A DNA stretch of 24,304 bases from Campylobacterales bacterium. GTDB lineage: Bacteria; Campylobacterota; Campylobacteria; Campylobacterales; QNZT01. Position 1 is the stretch's first letter, and every line of letters starts with the position of its first letter. Under the pieces are notes generated by a model. That model had not been told where the DNA came from. It saw only the letters and a list, made by a program, of their open reading frames with translations, and did no database searches. Both the position numbers and the translations under genes were made by a program. Below are positions 15,687 through 22,950 of the stretch, piece by piece. Location: positions 1-24,304 of the forward strand of contig JALUNR010000176.1 of NCBI GenBank assembly GCA_027055005.1, in the 5' to 3' direction.

Positions 15687-16565
15687 ATGAATATTTTAAC
15701 ATTTGATGTAGAAGAATGGTTTAATATACTAGATCATAGTAGTACAAAAAATCCAAAAGAGTGGCTAAACTATGAATATCGCTTAGAAAAAAATATAGAA
15801 ATGATATTTGAACTTTTAGATAAACATAATCAAAAAGCAACATTTTTTTGTTTAGGATGGCTTTGTGAAAACCACCCTAATATCATAAAAAAAATAGATT
15901 CTTTAGGATATGAAATAGCCACTCACTCATATTCACATCAATTAATATATGAACAAAAAATCGATGAGTTTAGAAATGATTTACAAGCTTCTGTTGATTC
16001 TTTAGAAAATCTTACAGGTAAAAAGATTAGAGCTTATAGAGCCCCAGGATTTTCTCTTTTGGAAGAAAATAGATGGGTTTTTGATATTTTAGTTGAAAGT
16101 GGCATTGAAGTAGATTGCTCTATCTTCCCCGCTCCAAGAGCTCATGGAGGATTTCAAAACTTTCCATTTTCCAAACCATCTATAATAATATCAAATAAAG
16201 GAGAGATAAAAGAGTTTCCAATGTCTTTAGATCCTTTTATTCAAAAATTTGTATTTAGTGGTGGAGGATATTTTAGACTTTTACCATATAGTGTAATATA
16301 CCATTTGATAAATAGCTCAAAATATAATATGACATATTTTCATCCTCATGATTTTGATAAAAATCGACCTATTTTAGATGATTTATCACCATTAAGAAGA
16401 TTTAAATCAACAGTTGGTTTAAAAAGTTCATTAAAAAAATTAGAAAATCTAATAGATAGATTTGATTTTATCGATTTGGATGAAGCTATAAAACAAATAG
16501 ATTGGAAAAATATAGAAAAAATAAATCTACCAGAAAGAAGAAAAGTACAAAGGATAAAAGATTAG
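15687..16565 (+). CDS. NodB-type polysaccharide deacetylase (XrtA/PEP-CTERM-associated type)
   Basis: This 292-aa carbohydrate esterase 4 protein has catalytic acid motif TFDVEEW at 5-11, metal-binding histidines in THSYSH at 79-84, and RAPGFS at 118-123. The late block YFHPHDFDKNRP supplies further histidines. The short N-terminus with FDVEEWF, lacking a signal peptide, is typical of the exosortase-cluster subfamily with DUF3473, which acts on cytoplasmic lipid-linked intermediates. It removes N-acetyl groups from sugars. With the PIG-L enzyme, the cluster encodes two deacetylases. AAAGG precedes the ATG; the gene directly follows the HAD stop. Confidence 0.9.
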   Translation: MNILTFDVEEWFNILDHSSTKNPKEWLNYEYRLEKNIEMIFELLDKHNQKATFFCLGWLCENHPNIIKKIDSLGYEIATHSYSHQLIYEQKIDEFRNDLQASVDSLENLTGKKIRAYRAPGFSLLEENRWVFDILVESGIEVDCSIFPAPRAHGGFQNFPFSKPSIIISNKGEIKEFPMSLDPFIQKFVFSGGGYFRLLPYSVIYHLINSSKYNMTYFHPHDFDKNRPILDDLSPLRRFKSTVGLKSSLKKLENLIDRFDFIDLDEAIKQIDWKNIEKINLPERRKVQRIKD

Positions 16566-16585
16566 GCTATTTATATTTATAAACA

Positions 16586-16600
16586 AAGTTTGATAAACTT
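16586..16600. repeat. Small inverted repeat before rmlC
   Basis: AAGTTT-GAT-AAACTT, a perfect 6-bp stem with a 3-base loop, lies in the 68-base gap between the deacetylase gene and rmlC. No T-run follows, so it is not a standard terminator; an A/T-only hairpin of this size may be chance. Confidence 0.3.
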
Positions 16601-16633
16601 ACGATATTAATTTTTAAGGAACATACTAAGACT

Positions 16634-17206
16634 ATGAAATTTACAAGAACCAATATAGCAGATGTTATTATGATAGAACCAAAAATTCATGGAGATGAAA
16701 GAGGTTACTTTGTAGAAACTTTTAGAAGAGATAAACTTGAGGAGTTTTTAGGATACAGAGTAAACTTTGTTCAAGATAATGAATCAAAATCAACTTATGG
16801 AGTTTTAAGAGGTCTTCACTATCAACTACCACCTTTTGCACAAACAAAGTTGGTTAGAGTTATTAGCGGAAAAGTTTTAGATGTCGCCGTAGATATCAGG
16901 AAGGATAGCCCAACTTTTGGAAAATATATAGCAGTTGAACTAAGCTGTGAAAATAAAAAACAACTTTTTATTCCAAGAGGTTTTGCTCATGGTTTTTTAG
17001 TGCTAAGTGAAAATGCAATATTTAGTTACAAAGTTGACAACTATTACTCTCCAACTCATGATAGAGGAATACTTTATAACGATAAAGAAATTGGGATAGA
17101 TTGGCAGATAGATACAAAAGAGTTTAATCTCTCACAAAAAGACACAACTCAACCCCTATTAGAAGAAGCAGAAGTTTTTAATTTTGGTGATAAATTATAT
17201 GCTTAA
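16634..17206 (+). CDS. rmlC: dTDP-4-dehydrorhamnose 3,5-epimerase
   Basis: This 190-aa cupin enzyme epimerises dTDP-4-keto-6-deoxy-D-glucose at C3 and C5. Sequence landmarks are the DERGYF block at 21-26, the catalytic histidine H62 in RGLHYQ, the IPRGFAHGF block at 113-121 and the tyrosine pair YY at 137-138. Length is standard. It starts the rmlC-rmlD-rmlB series; a ribosome-binding AAGGA lies unusually far (13 bases) upstream. Confidence 0.97.
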   Translation: MKFTRTNIADVIMIEPKIHGDERGYFVETFRRDKLEEFLGYRVNFVQDNESKSTYGVLRGLHYQLPPFAQTKLVRVISGKVLDVAVDIRKDSPTFGKYIAVELSCENKKQLFIPRGFAHGFLVLSENAIFSYKVDNYYSPTHDRGILYNDKEIGIDWQIDTKEFNLSQKDTTQPLLEEAEVFNFGDKLYA

Positions 17207-18062
17207 AATATTAGTTACAGGGGCAAATGGACAATTAGCATCTGAATTTAAAACTCTTTGTTCTAATCAAGATTTGATATTCACTTCAAAAGAAGAACTT
17301 GATATAAGTGATTTTGAAAAAACAAAAGATTTTATAAAAGAAAACAATATCAAAATCATAATAAATTGTGCTGCTTATACAGCAGTTGACAAGGCTGAAG
17401 AAGAAAAAGAGTTAGCTTTAAAAATAAACTATGAAGCAGTAAACAACTTAGCAATTATTTCAAAAGAAAAAAATATAAAATTAATTCATATATCAACTGA
17501 CTATGTATTTGACGGGGAAAACTATAAACCATATAATGAAAATGACAAAACAAACCCGATAAATTTTTATGGAGAGAGTAAATTAAAAGGTGAACAAGCT
17601 ATAAAAAAAATCGCACCAAAAAACTCTTGCATCATACGAACTTCATGGGTATATAGTAACTATGGTAAAAACTTTGTAAAAACTATACTAAACTTAGCGA
17701 AACAAAAAGAAGAGTTAAATATCATAAGCGACCAAGTAGGAACACCAACCTATGCAAAAGATTTAGCAAAAGCTATTTTAGAGATTATTCCAAACTTAAA
17801 TAATCAAACTCCAACTATTTATCACTACTCAAATGAAGGAGTTTTAAGCTGGTATGACTTTGCAAAAGAGATAGTAAAGATGGCAAAACTAAAATGCCAG
17901 ATAAATCCGATAAAAACATCAGGGTATCCAACACCTGCAAAAAGACCTCACTTCTCACTGCTAGATAAATCAAAAATAAAAGAAGACTTTAAAATAAATA
18001 TTCCATACTGGAAAGACTCTCTTCGTGATTGCATCACGAAAATTATGAGTTTTGAGTTTTGA
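17199..18062 (+). CDS. rmlD: dTDP-4-dehydrorhamnose reductase
   Basis: This NAD(P)H-dependent SDR enzyme, 287 aa, completes dTDP-L-rhamnose. Start: a longer frame opens with TTG at 17184, but the ATG at 17199 gives MLKILVTGANGQL and has GGTGA eight bases upstream; I chose it. The nucleotide loop reads GANGQLA (residues 8-14), with alanine where the third glycine normally stands. STDYVFDG and the YGESK active-site motif (YxxxK) follow. The last residues (IMSFEF) and stop are encoded by tandem heptamers, not by an rmlD-like sequence, and a perfect 8-bp hairpin precedes them: the original C-terminus may have been replaced by an insertion. Confidence 0.95.
   Translation: MLKILVTGANGQLASEFKTLCSNQDLIFTSKEELDISDFEKTKDFIKENNIKIIINCAAYTAVDKAEEEKELALKINYEAVNNLAIISKEKNIKLIHISTDYVFDGENYKPYNENDKTNPINFYGESKLKGEQAIKKIAPKNSCIIRTSWVYSNYGKNFVKTILNLAKQKEELNIISDQVGTPTYAKDLAKAILEIIPNLNNQTPTIYHYSNEGVLSWYDFAKEIVKMAKLKCQINPIKTSGYPTPAKRPHFSLLDKSKIKEDFKINIPYWKDSLRDCITKIMSFEF
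18022..18040. repeat. Perfect hairpin at the end of rmlD, next to the insertion
   Basis: TTCGTGAT-TGC-ATCACGAA: an 8-bp stem with a 3-base loop, more GC-rich than its surroundings, encoding LRDCITK of RmlD. It ends three bases before the heptamer arm. No U-run follows, so it is not a terminator. It may be the target structure for insertion or an RNA-processing hairpin. Confidence 0.7.
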
Positions 18063-18071
18063 ATTATGAAT
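18044..18071 (+). repeat. Left arm: four tandem heptamers
   Basis: TATGAGT, TTTGAGT, TTTGAAT, TATGAAT in direct succession (consensus TWTGART), 28 bp. The arm encodes the RmlD end and stop and contains the ATG (18066) of the inserted gene. It is inverted relative to 18453-18480; bases 18043-18058 pair perfectly with 18466-18481. Confidence 0.85.
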
Positions 18072-18446
18072 GGAAATTCTATATATAATAAAACTTTTAA
18101 CTTTGCAATAAGAGTTATTAAACTATATAAATTTTTATGTGATAATCACAAAGAGTACACTATATCTAAACAATTGCTTCGTTGCGGAACTTCAATTGGT
18201 GCAAATGTTAATGAAGCAATTTCAGCTCAGAGCAAAAAAGATTTTATTTCTAAAATGGCAATAGCAAATAAAGAAGCAAGAGAAACAAAATATTGGATAG
18301 AACTCCTAACTAAAACAGAATATTTGAATAAAAATAAAACTCATGTATCATCTTTGCAAAATGAGATAGAAGAGATTATAAAAATTTTAACATCAATTGT
18401 AAAAACTTCTCAAAAAAACTTACAAAAGGAACAAAATGCCAAATAA
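18066..18446 (+). CDS. Four-helix-bundle protein of the S23 / 23S rRNA intervening-sequence family
   Basis: This 126-aa all-helical protein fits the S23/IVP family (four-helix bundle, related in fold to the bAvd protein of diversity-generating retroelements). The family block LLRCGTSIGANVNEAISAQS is at 38-57, followed by KEARETKYWIELL near 75-87. Such proteins are encoded in intervening sequences of 23S rRNA genes and also stand alone; they bind nucleic acid through a basic surface, and their job is unknown. Here the gene sits between rmlD and rmlB, which are unrelated in function, and is enclosed by inverted heptamer arms. Its start lies in the left arm, and its last 11 bases contain the rmlB start and ribosome-binding site. 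There is no separate promoter; expression must come with the rml operon. Confidence 0.88.
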   Translation: MNGNSIYNKTFNFAIRVIKLYKFLCDNHKEYTISKQLLRCGTSIGANVNEAISAQSKKDFISKMAIANKEARETKYWIELLTKTEYLNKNKTHVSSLQNEIEEIIKILTSIVKTSQKNLQKEQNAK

Positions 18447-19485
18447 AAACCAATTCAAAACTCATAACTCAAAACTCATAACTATCCTAGTAACTGGCTG
18501 TGCTGGTTTTATCGGTAGTAACTTTGTACCATATTTTTTAGAAAAGTATCCAAATTATAAACTAATAAACCTTGATCTTTTAACTTATGCAGGAGATTTA
18601 AGTAACTTAAAAGAGGTAGAAAATCATCCTAGATATGAATTCATAAAAGGAGATATTACAAATCGTGAATTGGTAGAGTATATCTTTACAACTTTTGATA
18701 TAAAAGGAGTTATACATTTTGCTGCGGAAAGTCATGTTGATAACTCTATAAAAAATCCAGAAATTTTTATCCAAACAAATGTAAATGGAACTTTTACTCT
18801 TTTAGATGTAGCATACAAATATTGGATGAAAAAACCATTTATACACAAAGATGAGTATAAAGAGTGTCGTTTTCACCATATATCTACTGATGAAGTATAT
18901 GGAACTCTAAGTCAAGATCCAAAAGATCTTTTTACTGAAAATACTCCCTATGCACCAAACTCTCCATATAGTGCAAGTAAAGCAAGTAGTGATATGATAG
19001 TTAGAAGCTATCATGAAACTTATGGATTAGATACTATCATAACAAATTGTTCAAACAACTATGGACCAAAACAACATGATGAAAAGCTAATCCCAACTAT
19101 TATAAGAAATGCTCTTTTACAAAAACCCATACCAATTTATGGAGATGGTAAAAATATAAGAGATTGGCTCTATGTCTTAGATCACTGTAAAGGTATAGAC
19201 TTAGCTTATCACAAAGGAAAAAGTGGAGAAACTTACAACATAGGTGGAAGAAATGAAAAAACAAATATCTATATAGCCCAAAAAATTTGTGAGATTTTAG
19301 ATGAACTTAAACCAAGTAATACCTCTTATAGTAACTTAATAACATATGTAGAAGATCGTGCAGGTCATGATAAAAGATATGCCATAGATGCTTCAAAGAT
19401 AGAAAATAAACTAGATTGGAAGGCAAATGAAAATTTTGAAAGTGGAATAGTAAAAACTATTGAGTGGTATTTAAAAAAGTATTAG
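18436..19485 (+). CDS. rmlB: dTDP-glucose 4,6-dehydratase
   Basis: This extended SDR enzyme, 349 aa, makes the 4-keto-6-deoxy intermediate used by RmlC. The NAD loop is GCAGFIG at 21-27, with STDEVYG, YSASK and the GDGKNIRDWLYVLDHC block. The core normally begins right at the ILVTG strand, but here 15 extra residues precede it (MPNKNQFKTHNSKLI), of which QFKTHNSKLI comes from the heptamer arm. No in-frame ATG, GTG or TTG lies between the arm and the ILVTG strand, so the gene relies on the ATG at 18436 and on AAAGGA at 18425-18430, both inside the four-helix gene. The 3' end overlaps the convergent flippase gene by 29 bases. Confidence 0.97.
   Translation: MPNKNQFKTHNSKLITILVTGCAGFIGSNFVPYFLEKYPNYKLINLDLLTYAGDLSNLKEVENHPRYEFIKGDITNRELVEYIFTTFDIKGVIHFAAESHVDNSIKNPEIFIQTNVNGTFTLLDVAYKYWMKKPFIHKDEYKECRFHHISTDEVYGTLSQDPKDLFTENTPYAPNSPYSASKASSDMIVRSYHETYGLDTIITNCSNNYGPKQHDEKLIPTIIRNALLQKPIPIYGDGKNIRDWLYVLDHCKGIDLAYHKGKSGETYNIGGRNEKTNIYIAQKICEILDELKPSNTSYSNLITYVEDRAGHDKRYAIDASKIENKLDWKANENFESGIVKTIEWYLKKY
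18453..18480 (-). repeat. Right arm: four tandem heptamers, inverted
   Basis: Plus-strand units are ATTCAAA, ACTCATA, ACTCAAA, ACTCATA (consensus of the left arm, reversed). Against the left arm it forms 15 + 8 base pairs with one heptamer bulged (18460-18466). The arm is translated in frame as part of the RmlB N-terminus; gain or loss of one unit would shift the rmlB frame. Confidence 0.85.
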
Positions 19486-20752
19486 CCTTGCTGAAATCCA
19501 AAAATAAGTTTGCTAAAGTTAATATCAACAAAACAAAAAATGAAATAATAGTTGAGTAAACTGCTCCAAAAATACCATATTTTTGTATTAAAATTATATT
19601 TAAACAGATATTTAAAAGAGCAGTTAAAAAACTGATAATTCCTAAAGTTTTAACTCTATTTTTATGCATAAGCAAACTTGTTAAAGGTTTTCTAATCCCC
19701 TCCAAACTAAAAGCTACTACCAAATATGGGATATATTTCAAAGATTCATTAAATTTTTCATTTATCATAAAATCAAAAATAAATGGAACTACAAATATAT
19801 AAACAGTAGCACTAACGATTACAAAAGCTGAAAATATCAAAATAGTTTTATAAATCCAATTTTTACTTTTTTGACTTTCATCAGCCAATCTCTCAAATAT
19901 ATATGGCTCCCAACCCCTCATAGCCGAATCATAAACTATATTTACTATCATAGACATAGTCATAGCAATAGTATAAATACCAACATCTTCTATTCTTAGA
20001 TAGTGAGCTAATATAACTTTATCAATTGTTACCATTAGAAAAATACCAACCACATGAAAAGTCATAGGAAAGAGATAAAAAAACAACTCTTTTAATTTTT
20101 TTATATCAATATCAAATACAATATATTTATTTTTTATAAAATAATATATCATATATAAAGATAGTAAAAACAGTACACTCATTTCACCTAAAAATTTTCC
20201 TTTCCAACCTAAATGAAAATGTATTATCAAAACAAGTGCTATTCCCAAACTAAAAATCGCATAAAAAGCTTGAAATAGAGCATATTTAAGAGCATTTTTT
20301 TCAAGCTGAATTATTGTATTTAGGATATTAAAACAAACCATAAAAAGAGTGTAAAATGATATCAAAAATATAACAAAACTTTTATCACTAAATTTTATAA
20401 ATAATATATTTTCAAAAACAAAAAGTATCAAAACATATAATATAAAAGTTACTATCAATATTACAAATATATTTGACATATACTTTGCAATCTTTTCTTT
20501 CCCATATACAAAATACTTAGATATTAAAAAATTTCCAGGCCAAAGTCCAACATATATGGTAGAGATTGTTACTATTGACATAATAAACCCTAAATATCCA
20601 TAATCCTCTTTTGTTAAATAATAAGTCAATACAGGAAGTATAAAGAAGTTTAAACCTTTATTCATAACTGTACTTAGAGTAAATATGATGATGTTATTAA
20701 TAAGCTTATTTGAAAATAACTTTTTTACCAAAATAATCCTTTTTTGAAACAT
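19457..20752 (-). CDS. Wzx-type flippase / polysaccharide export membrane protein (MATE-like)
   Basis: This 431-aa protein is nearly all hydrophobic, with roughly 12 membrane segments. The opening NIIIFTLSTVMNKGLNFFIL and LTYYLTKEDYGYLGFI are typical of polysaccharide-exporting flippases of the MATE/MVF group. It would move the lipid-linked repeat unit across the inner membrane. The gene opposes its neighbours and overlaps rmlB tail to tail by 29 bases. The ATG at 20752 has no ribosome-binding site; a TTG at 20731 (residue 8) has AAAAAAGGA five bases before it, and could be the real start. A TATACT box at 20775-20780 faces it. Confidence 0.88.
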   Translation of the reverse strand: MFQKRIILVKKLFSNKLINNIIIFTLSTVMNKGLNFFILPVLTYYLTKEDYGYLGFIMSIVTISTIYVGLWPGNFLISKYFVYGKEKIAKYMSNIFVILIVTFILYVLILFVFENILFIKFSDKSFVIFLISFYTLFMVCFNILNTIIQLEKNALKYALFQAFYAIFSLGIALVLIIHFHLGWKGKFLGEMSVLFLLSLYMIYYFIKNKYIVFDIDIKKLKELFFYLFPMTFHVVGIFLMVTIDKVILAHYLRIEDVGIYTIAMTMSMIVNIVYDSAMRGWEPYIFERLADESQKSKNWIYKTILIFSAFVIVSATVYIFVVPFIFDFMINEKFNESLKYIPYLVVAFSLEGIRKPLTSLLMHKNRVKTLGIISFLTALLNICLNIILIQKYGIFGAVYSTIISFFVLLILTLANLFLDFSKANTFLNTTQ

Positions 20753-20853
20753 TCTAACTAAAAATAAGTATTTTAGTATAAAAAAATATAAAAAAGTTAA
20801 CTTTTTTTAAAAAATATGGCATAATTGCTACATATAGTTTTTAAGGTTTACAA
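20753..20853. promoter_or_regulatory. Divergent promoter region of the flippase and the DUF4838 gene
   Basis: This is a 101-base, very AT-rich gap. Leftward: TATACT at 20775-20780. Rightward: CATAAT at 20820-20825 with T/A tracts upstream and AAGG at 20843-20846, seven bases before the ATG at 20854. No hairpin terminator. Confidence 0.5.
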
Positions 20854-22944
20854 ATGCTAAAATTTATTTTTATATTTTTATTATTAGTGATAAATTTAAA
20901 TGCCTTTGAGCTATCAAAACATACTATAATAGTAAAATTACAAAGAACAAAATCAGTGAACTTAGCTTCAAAAGAGTTATCAACTTATCTTCAAAAAATA
21001 CTTCATCATAAAATCCCTATATACTCAATAGCTCCTAAAAATGCAAAAAGTATTATAATAATAGGATATAGTCCATATAAACTAAAAGAAGATGGTTTCA
21101 TCCTAAAATCAAACAAGAAAGTTTTAACAATACTAGCAAATAATAATAGGGCTTTGTTTTTTGGAGAATATTATTTTTTAGATAAATATGTAGGATGCAA
21201 GTTCTTATCTAAAGATTTTGAGTATATACCTAATTTTAAAAAGAAAAATATAGGCTTCATAAATGACAAACAAGAACCAGCTTTTTGGTATAGAGAGATT
21301 TTTTTTAGTGAAGGTGATGATCTTTTATTTGAGTATAAAAATCTCTTAAATGGGAGGTTAGGACATAGAACTATAAAAAAAGAAAAATACAAAGATTATC
21401 CATCAGGAATAGATACTTTTGGTTTTCCATCTTCACAAATTTTAAGTGATGCATTTAGCTGTAATGGTCAATACAAATATAGCGATAAAGATGCAAAACT
21501 AGAAGCACTCGTAAACTTAAAAAAAGAGTTAGCTAAACTAAATAAATATGATAGAAAAGTTATAACAATAGAGCATGAAGATAGAGGCTCAACCTGCTTG
21601 GGAAATGATAAAAAAGAATCTTTGGCATTTTTAAACTATAGTATCTTCTTAGCAAAAAATTTAAAAGATTTTTTTCCAAACAAACTCTTTTATTCTCAAG
21701 CCTATCTATGGAGTAAAATTCCTCCAACAAAAAAAATAAAACTCCCAAAAAATTTAGGAATTCACTATGCACCAATAGAAGCAAATTTTGCAAAGCCACT
21801 AACTTCAAAAGAAAACCTATATCTTTTAAACCAAATAAAAGGATGGAAAAAATCAACAGACAATATCATAATATGGGATTATACTATAAATTTTGGTAGT
21901 TATTTACTACCATATCCAAATCTTTTTGCACTTGATAGAGATATTAAAACTTTTAAAAAGTTAAATATAAGAGGTGTATTTTTACAAGGAAGTTATGAAA
22001 CAAAAGGTGGAGATTTAGCAAATCTTAGATACTGGGTATTTGGTAAACTACTATGGAATCCAAATCAAGATATAAATATTCTTATAAAAGAATTTTGTAC
22101 TTATTATTATGGCAATGCATCTACTGAAGCAATAAAATATATAAAAACCATTTTCTATTATATAAAACAAACAGGAGATAAACTTAGTATTAAAACACAT
22201 ATTGATGCAAAATATTTAAATAATACAAACTTAAATCATTTAGATGATATTTTATCACAAGGATTAAAAAAACTAAAAAGAGATTCACCTTTTTATAAAC
22301 ACTACATAAGACTATTTGCAGGTATAGATTATATAAGACTTATAAGAGGTTACAACTTTAAAAACAAAGGTATAGCAAAACAAAGATTTTTAACTTTTTT
22401 AAAAAATAATCCTGATATTTCAAATATAGCAGAGGGAATAAATATAAAAAATATTATAAAAATTATTTCATCAAATAAAAAGCCATCAACTACTCCAAAA
22501 GTAGCTAAAGGATTAAAAAGAGGGAAGGAGTGGCTTAACTTTGAAGAGTATCAGTTAGAGCTTTGTTGTACAAATATTATTATAGATAAAGAAGCAAATG
22601 ATGGTGTAGCTGCAGTTATGGATGGTAGTAGTAATGAGTGGGGATTTTCACTAACTCTTGACAATATACCAAAAGGGAAATGGGATATTTATGCAAGTAT
22701 AAAAATCATTACTAAAAAAGACTCTATTTTTGACAATGCGAGATGGGCATTTAGATATGGAGTAGAGCCAAATTTTGTAAAAGGAGTAACTCTAACTGCA
22801 ATGTTTAATAATAAATATAAAGAGTTTAAAATAGGACAAATAGATACAAAAAACCATCCCAAATTTGTATGGATTAGCCCTCCAGGAAATAGTATTGTAA
22901 AAAAAGTTTATCTTGATAGAATCTACTTTATAAAAAGAAAGTAA
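20854..22944 (+). CDS. Secreted DUF4838 protein with alpha-glucuronidase-like N-terminal domain
   Basis: This 696-aa protein has a signal peptide (MLKFIFIFLLLVINLNA, cleavage near 17). Residues about 20-120 form an alpha-glucuronidase-N-like sandwich, ending in FFGEYYFLDKYVGCKFL, the usual lead into DUF4838. The DUF4838 barrel follows (about 125-480) with FWYREIFF, the acidic stretch TIEHEDRGSTC and FCTYYYGNAS. Residues 555-696 look like a beta-sandwich, carbohydrate-binding-type module (GKWDIYASIKI). The family is glycoside-hydrolase-like; most members are uncharacterised and usually occur in polysaccharide degraders. Here it stands in a biosynthesis cluster, six bases before the O-antigen ligase gene, suggesting periplasmic or surface trimming of the same glycan. 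AAGG seven bases upstream sets the start. Confidence 0.85.
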   Translation: MLKFIFIFLLLVINLNAFELSKHTIIVKLQRTKSVNLASKELSTYLQKILHHKIPIYSIAPKNAKSIIIIGYSPYKLKEDGFILKSNKKVLTILANNNRALFFGEYYFLDKYVGCKFLSKDFEYIPNFKKKNIGFINDKQEPAFWYREIFFSEGDDLLFEYKNLLNGRLGHRTIKKEKYKDYPSGIDTFGFPSSQILSDAFSCNGQYKYSDKDAKLEALVNLKKELAKLNKYDRKVITIEHEDRGSTCLGNDKKESLAFLNYSIFLAKNLKDFFPNKLFYSQAYLWSKIPPTKKIKLPKNLGIHYAPIEANFAKPLTSKENLYLLNQIKGWKKSTDNIIIWDYTINFGSYLLPYPNLFALDRDIKTFKKLNIRGVFLQGSYETKGGDLANLRYWVFGKLLWNPNQDINILIKEFCTYYYGNASTEAIKYIKTIFYYIKQTGDKLSIKTHIDAKYLNNTNLNHLDDILSQGLKKLKRDSPFYKHYIRLFAGIDYIRLIRGYNFKNKGIAKQRFLTFLKNNPDISNIAEGINIKNIIKIISSNKKPSTTPKVAKGLKRGKEWLNFEEYQLELCCTNIIIDKEANDGVAAVMDGSSNEWGFSLTLDNIPKGKWDIYASIKIITKKDSIFDNARWAFRYGVEPNFVKGVTLTAMFNNKYKEFKIGQIDTKNHPKFVWISPPGNSIVKKVYLDRIYFIKRK

Positions 22945-22950
22945 AAACAG

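Noticed and set aside
16586..16600. Hairpin before rmlC as a transcription terminator
   Set aside because: The 6-bp stem is mostly A/T and is not followed by a T-run; kept only as a low-confidence repeat.
17184..17198. TTG start five codons upstream for rmlD
   Set aside because: The ATG at 17199 has GGTGA at good spacing and gives the standard family N-terminus.
18022..18071. Hairpin plus heptamers as a terminator after rmlD
   Set aside because: Only mixed sequence follows the stem, and the downstream genes need transcription from this operon.
18425..18465. A diversity-generating retroelement, since the four-helix protein resembles bAvd
   Set aside because: There is no reverse transcriptase, no template/variable repeat pair and no variable target protein nearby.
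18041..18483. Insertion sequence or MITE with transposase-type ends
   Set aside because: No transposase and no evident target-site duplication next to the arms. The arms are tandem heptamers rather than typical terminal repeats, so it is described as IVS-like instead.
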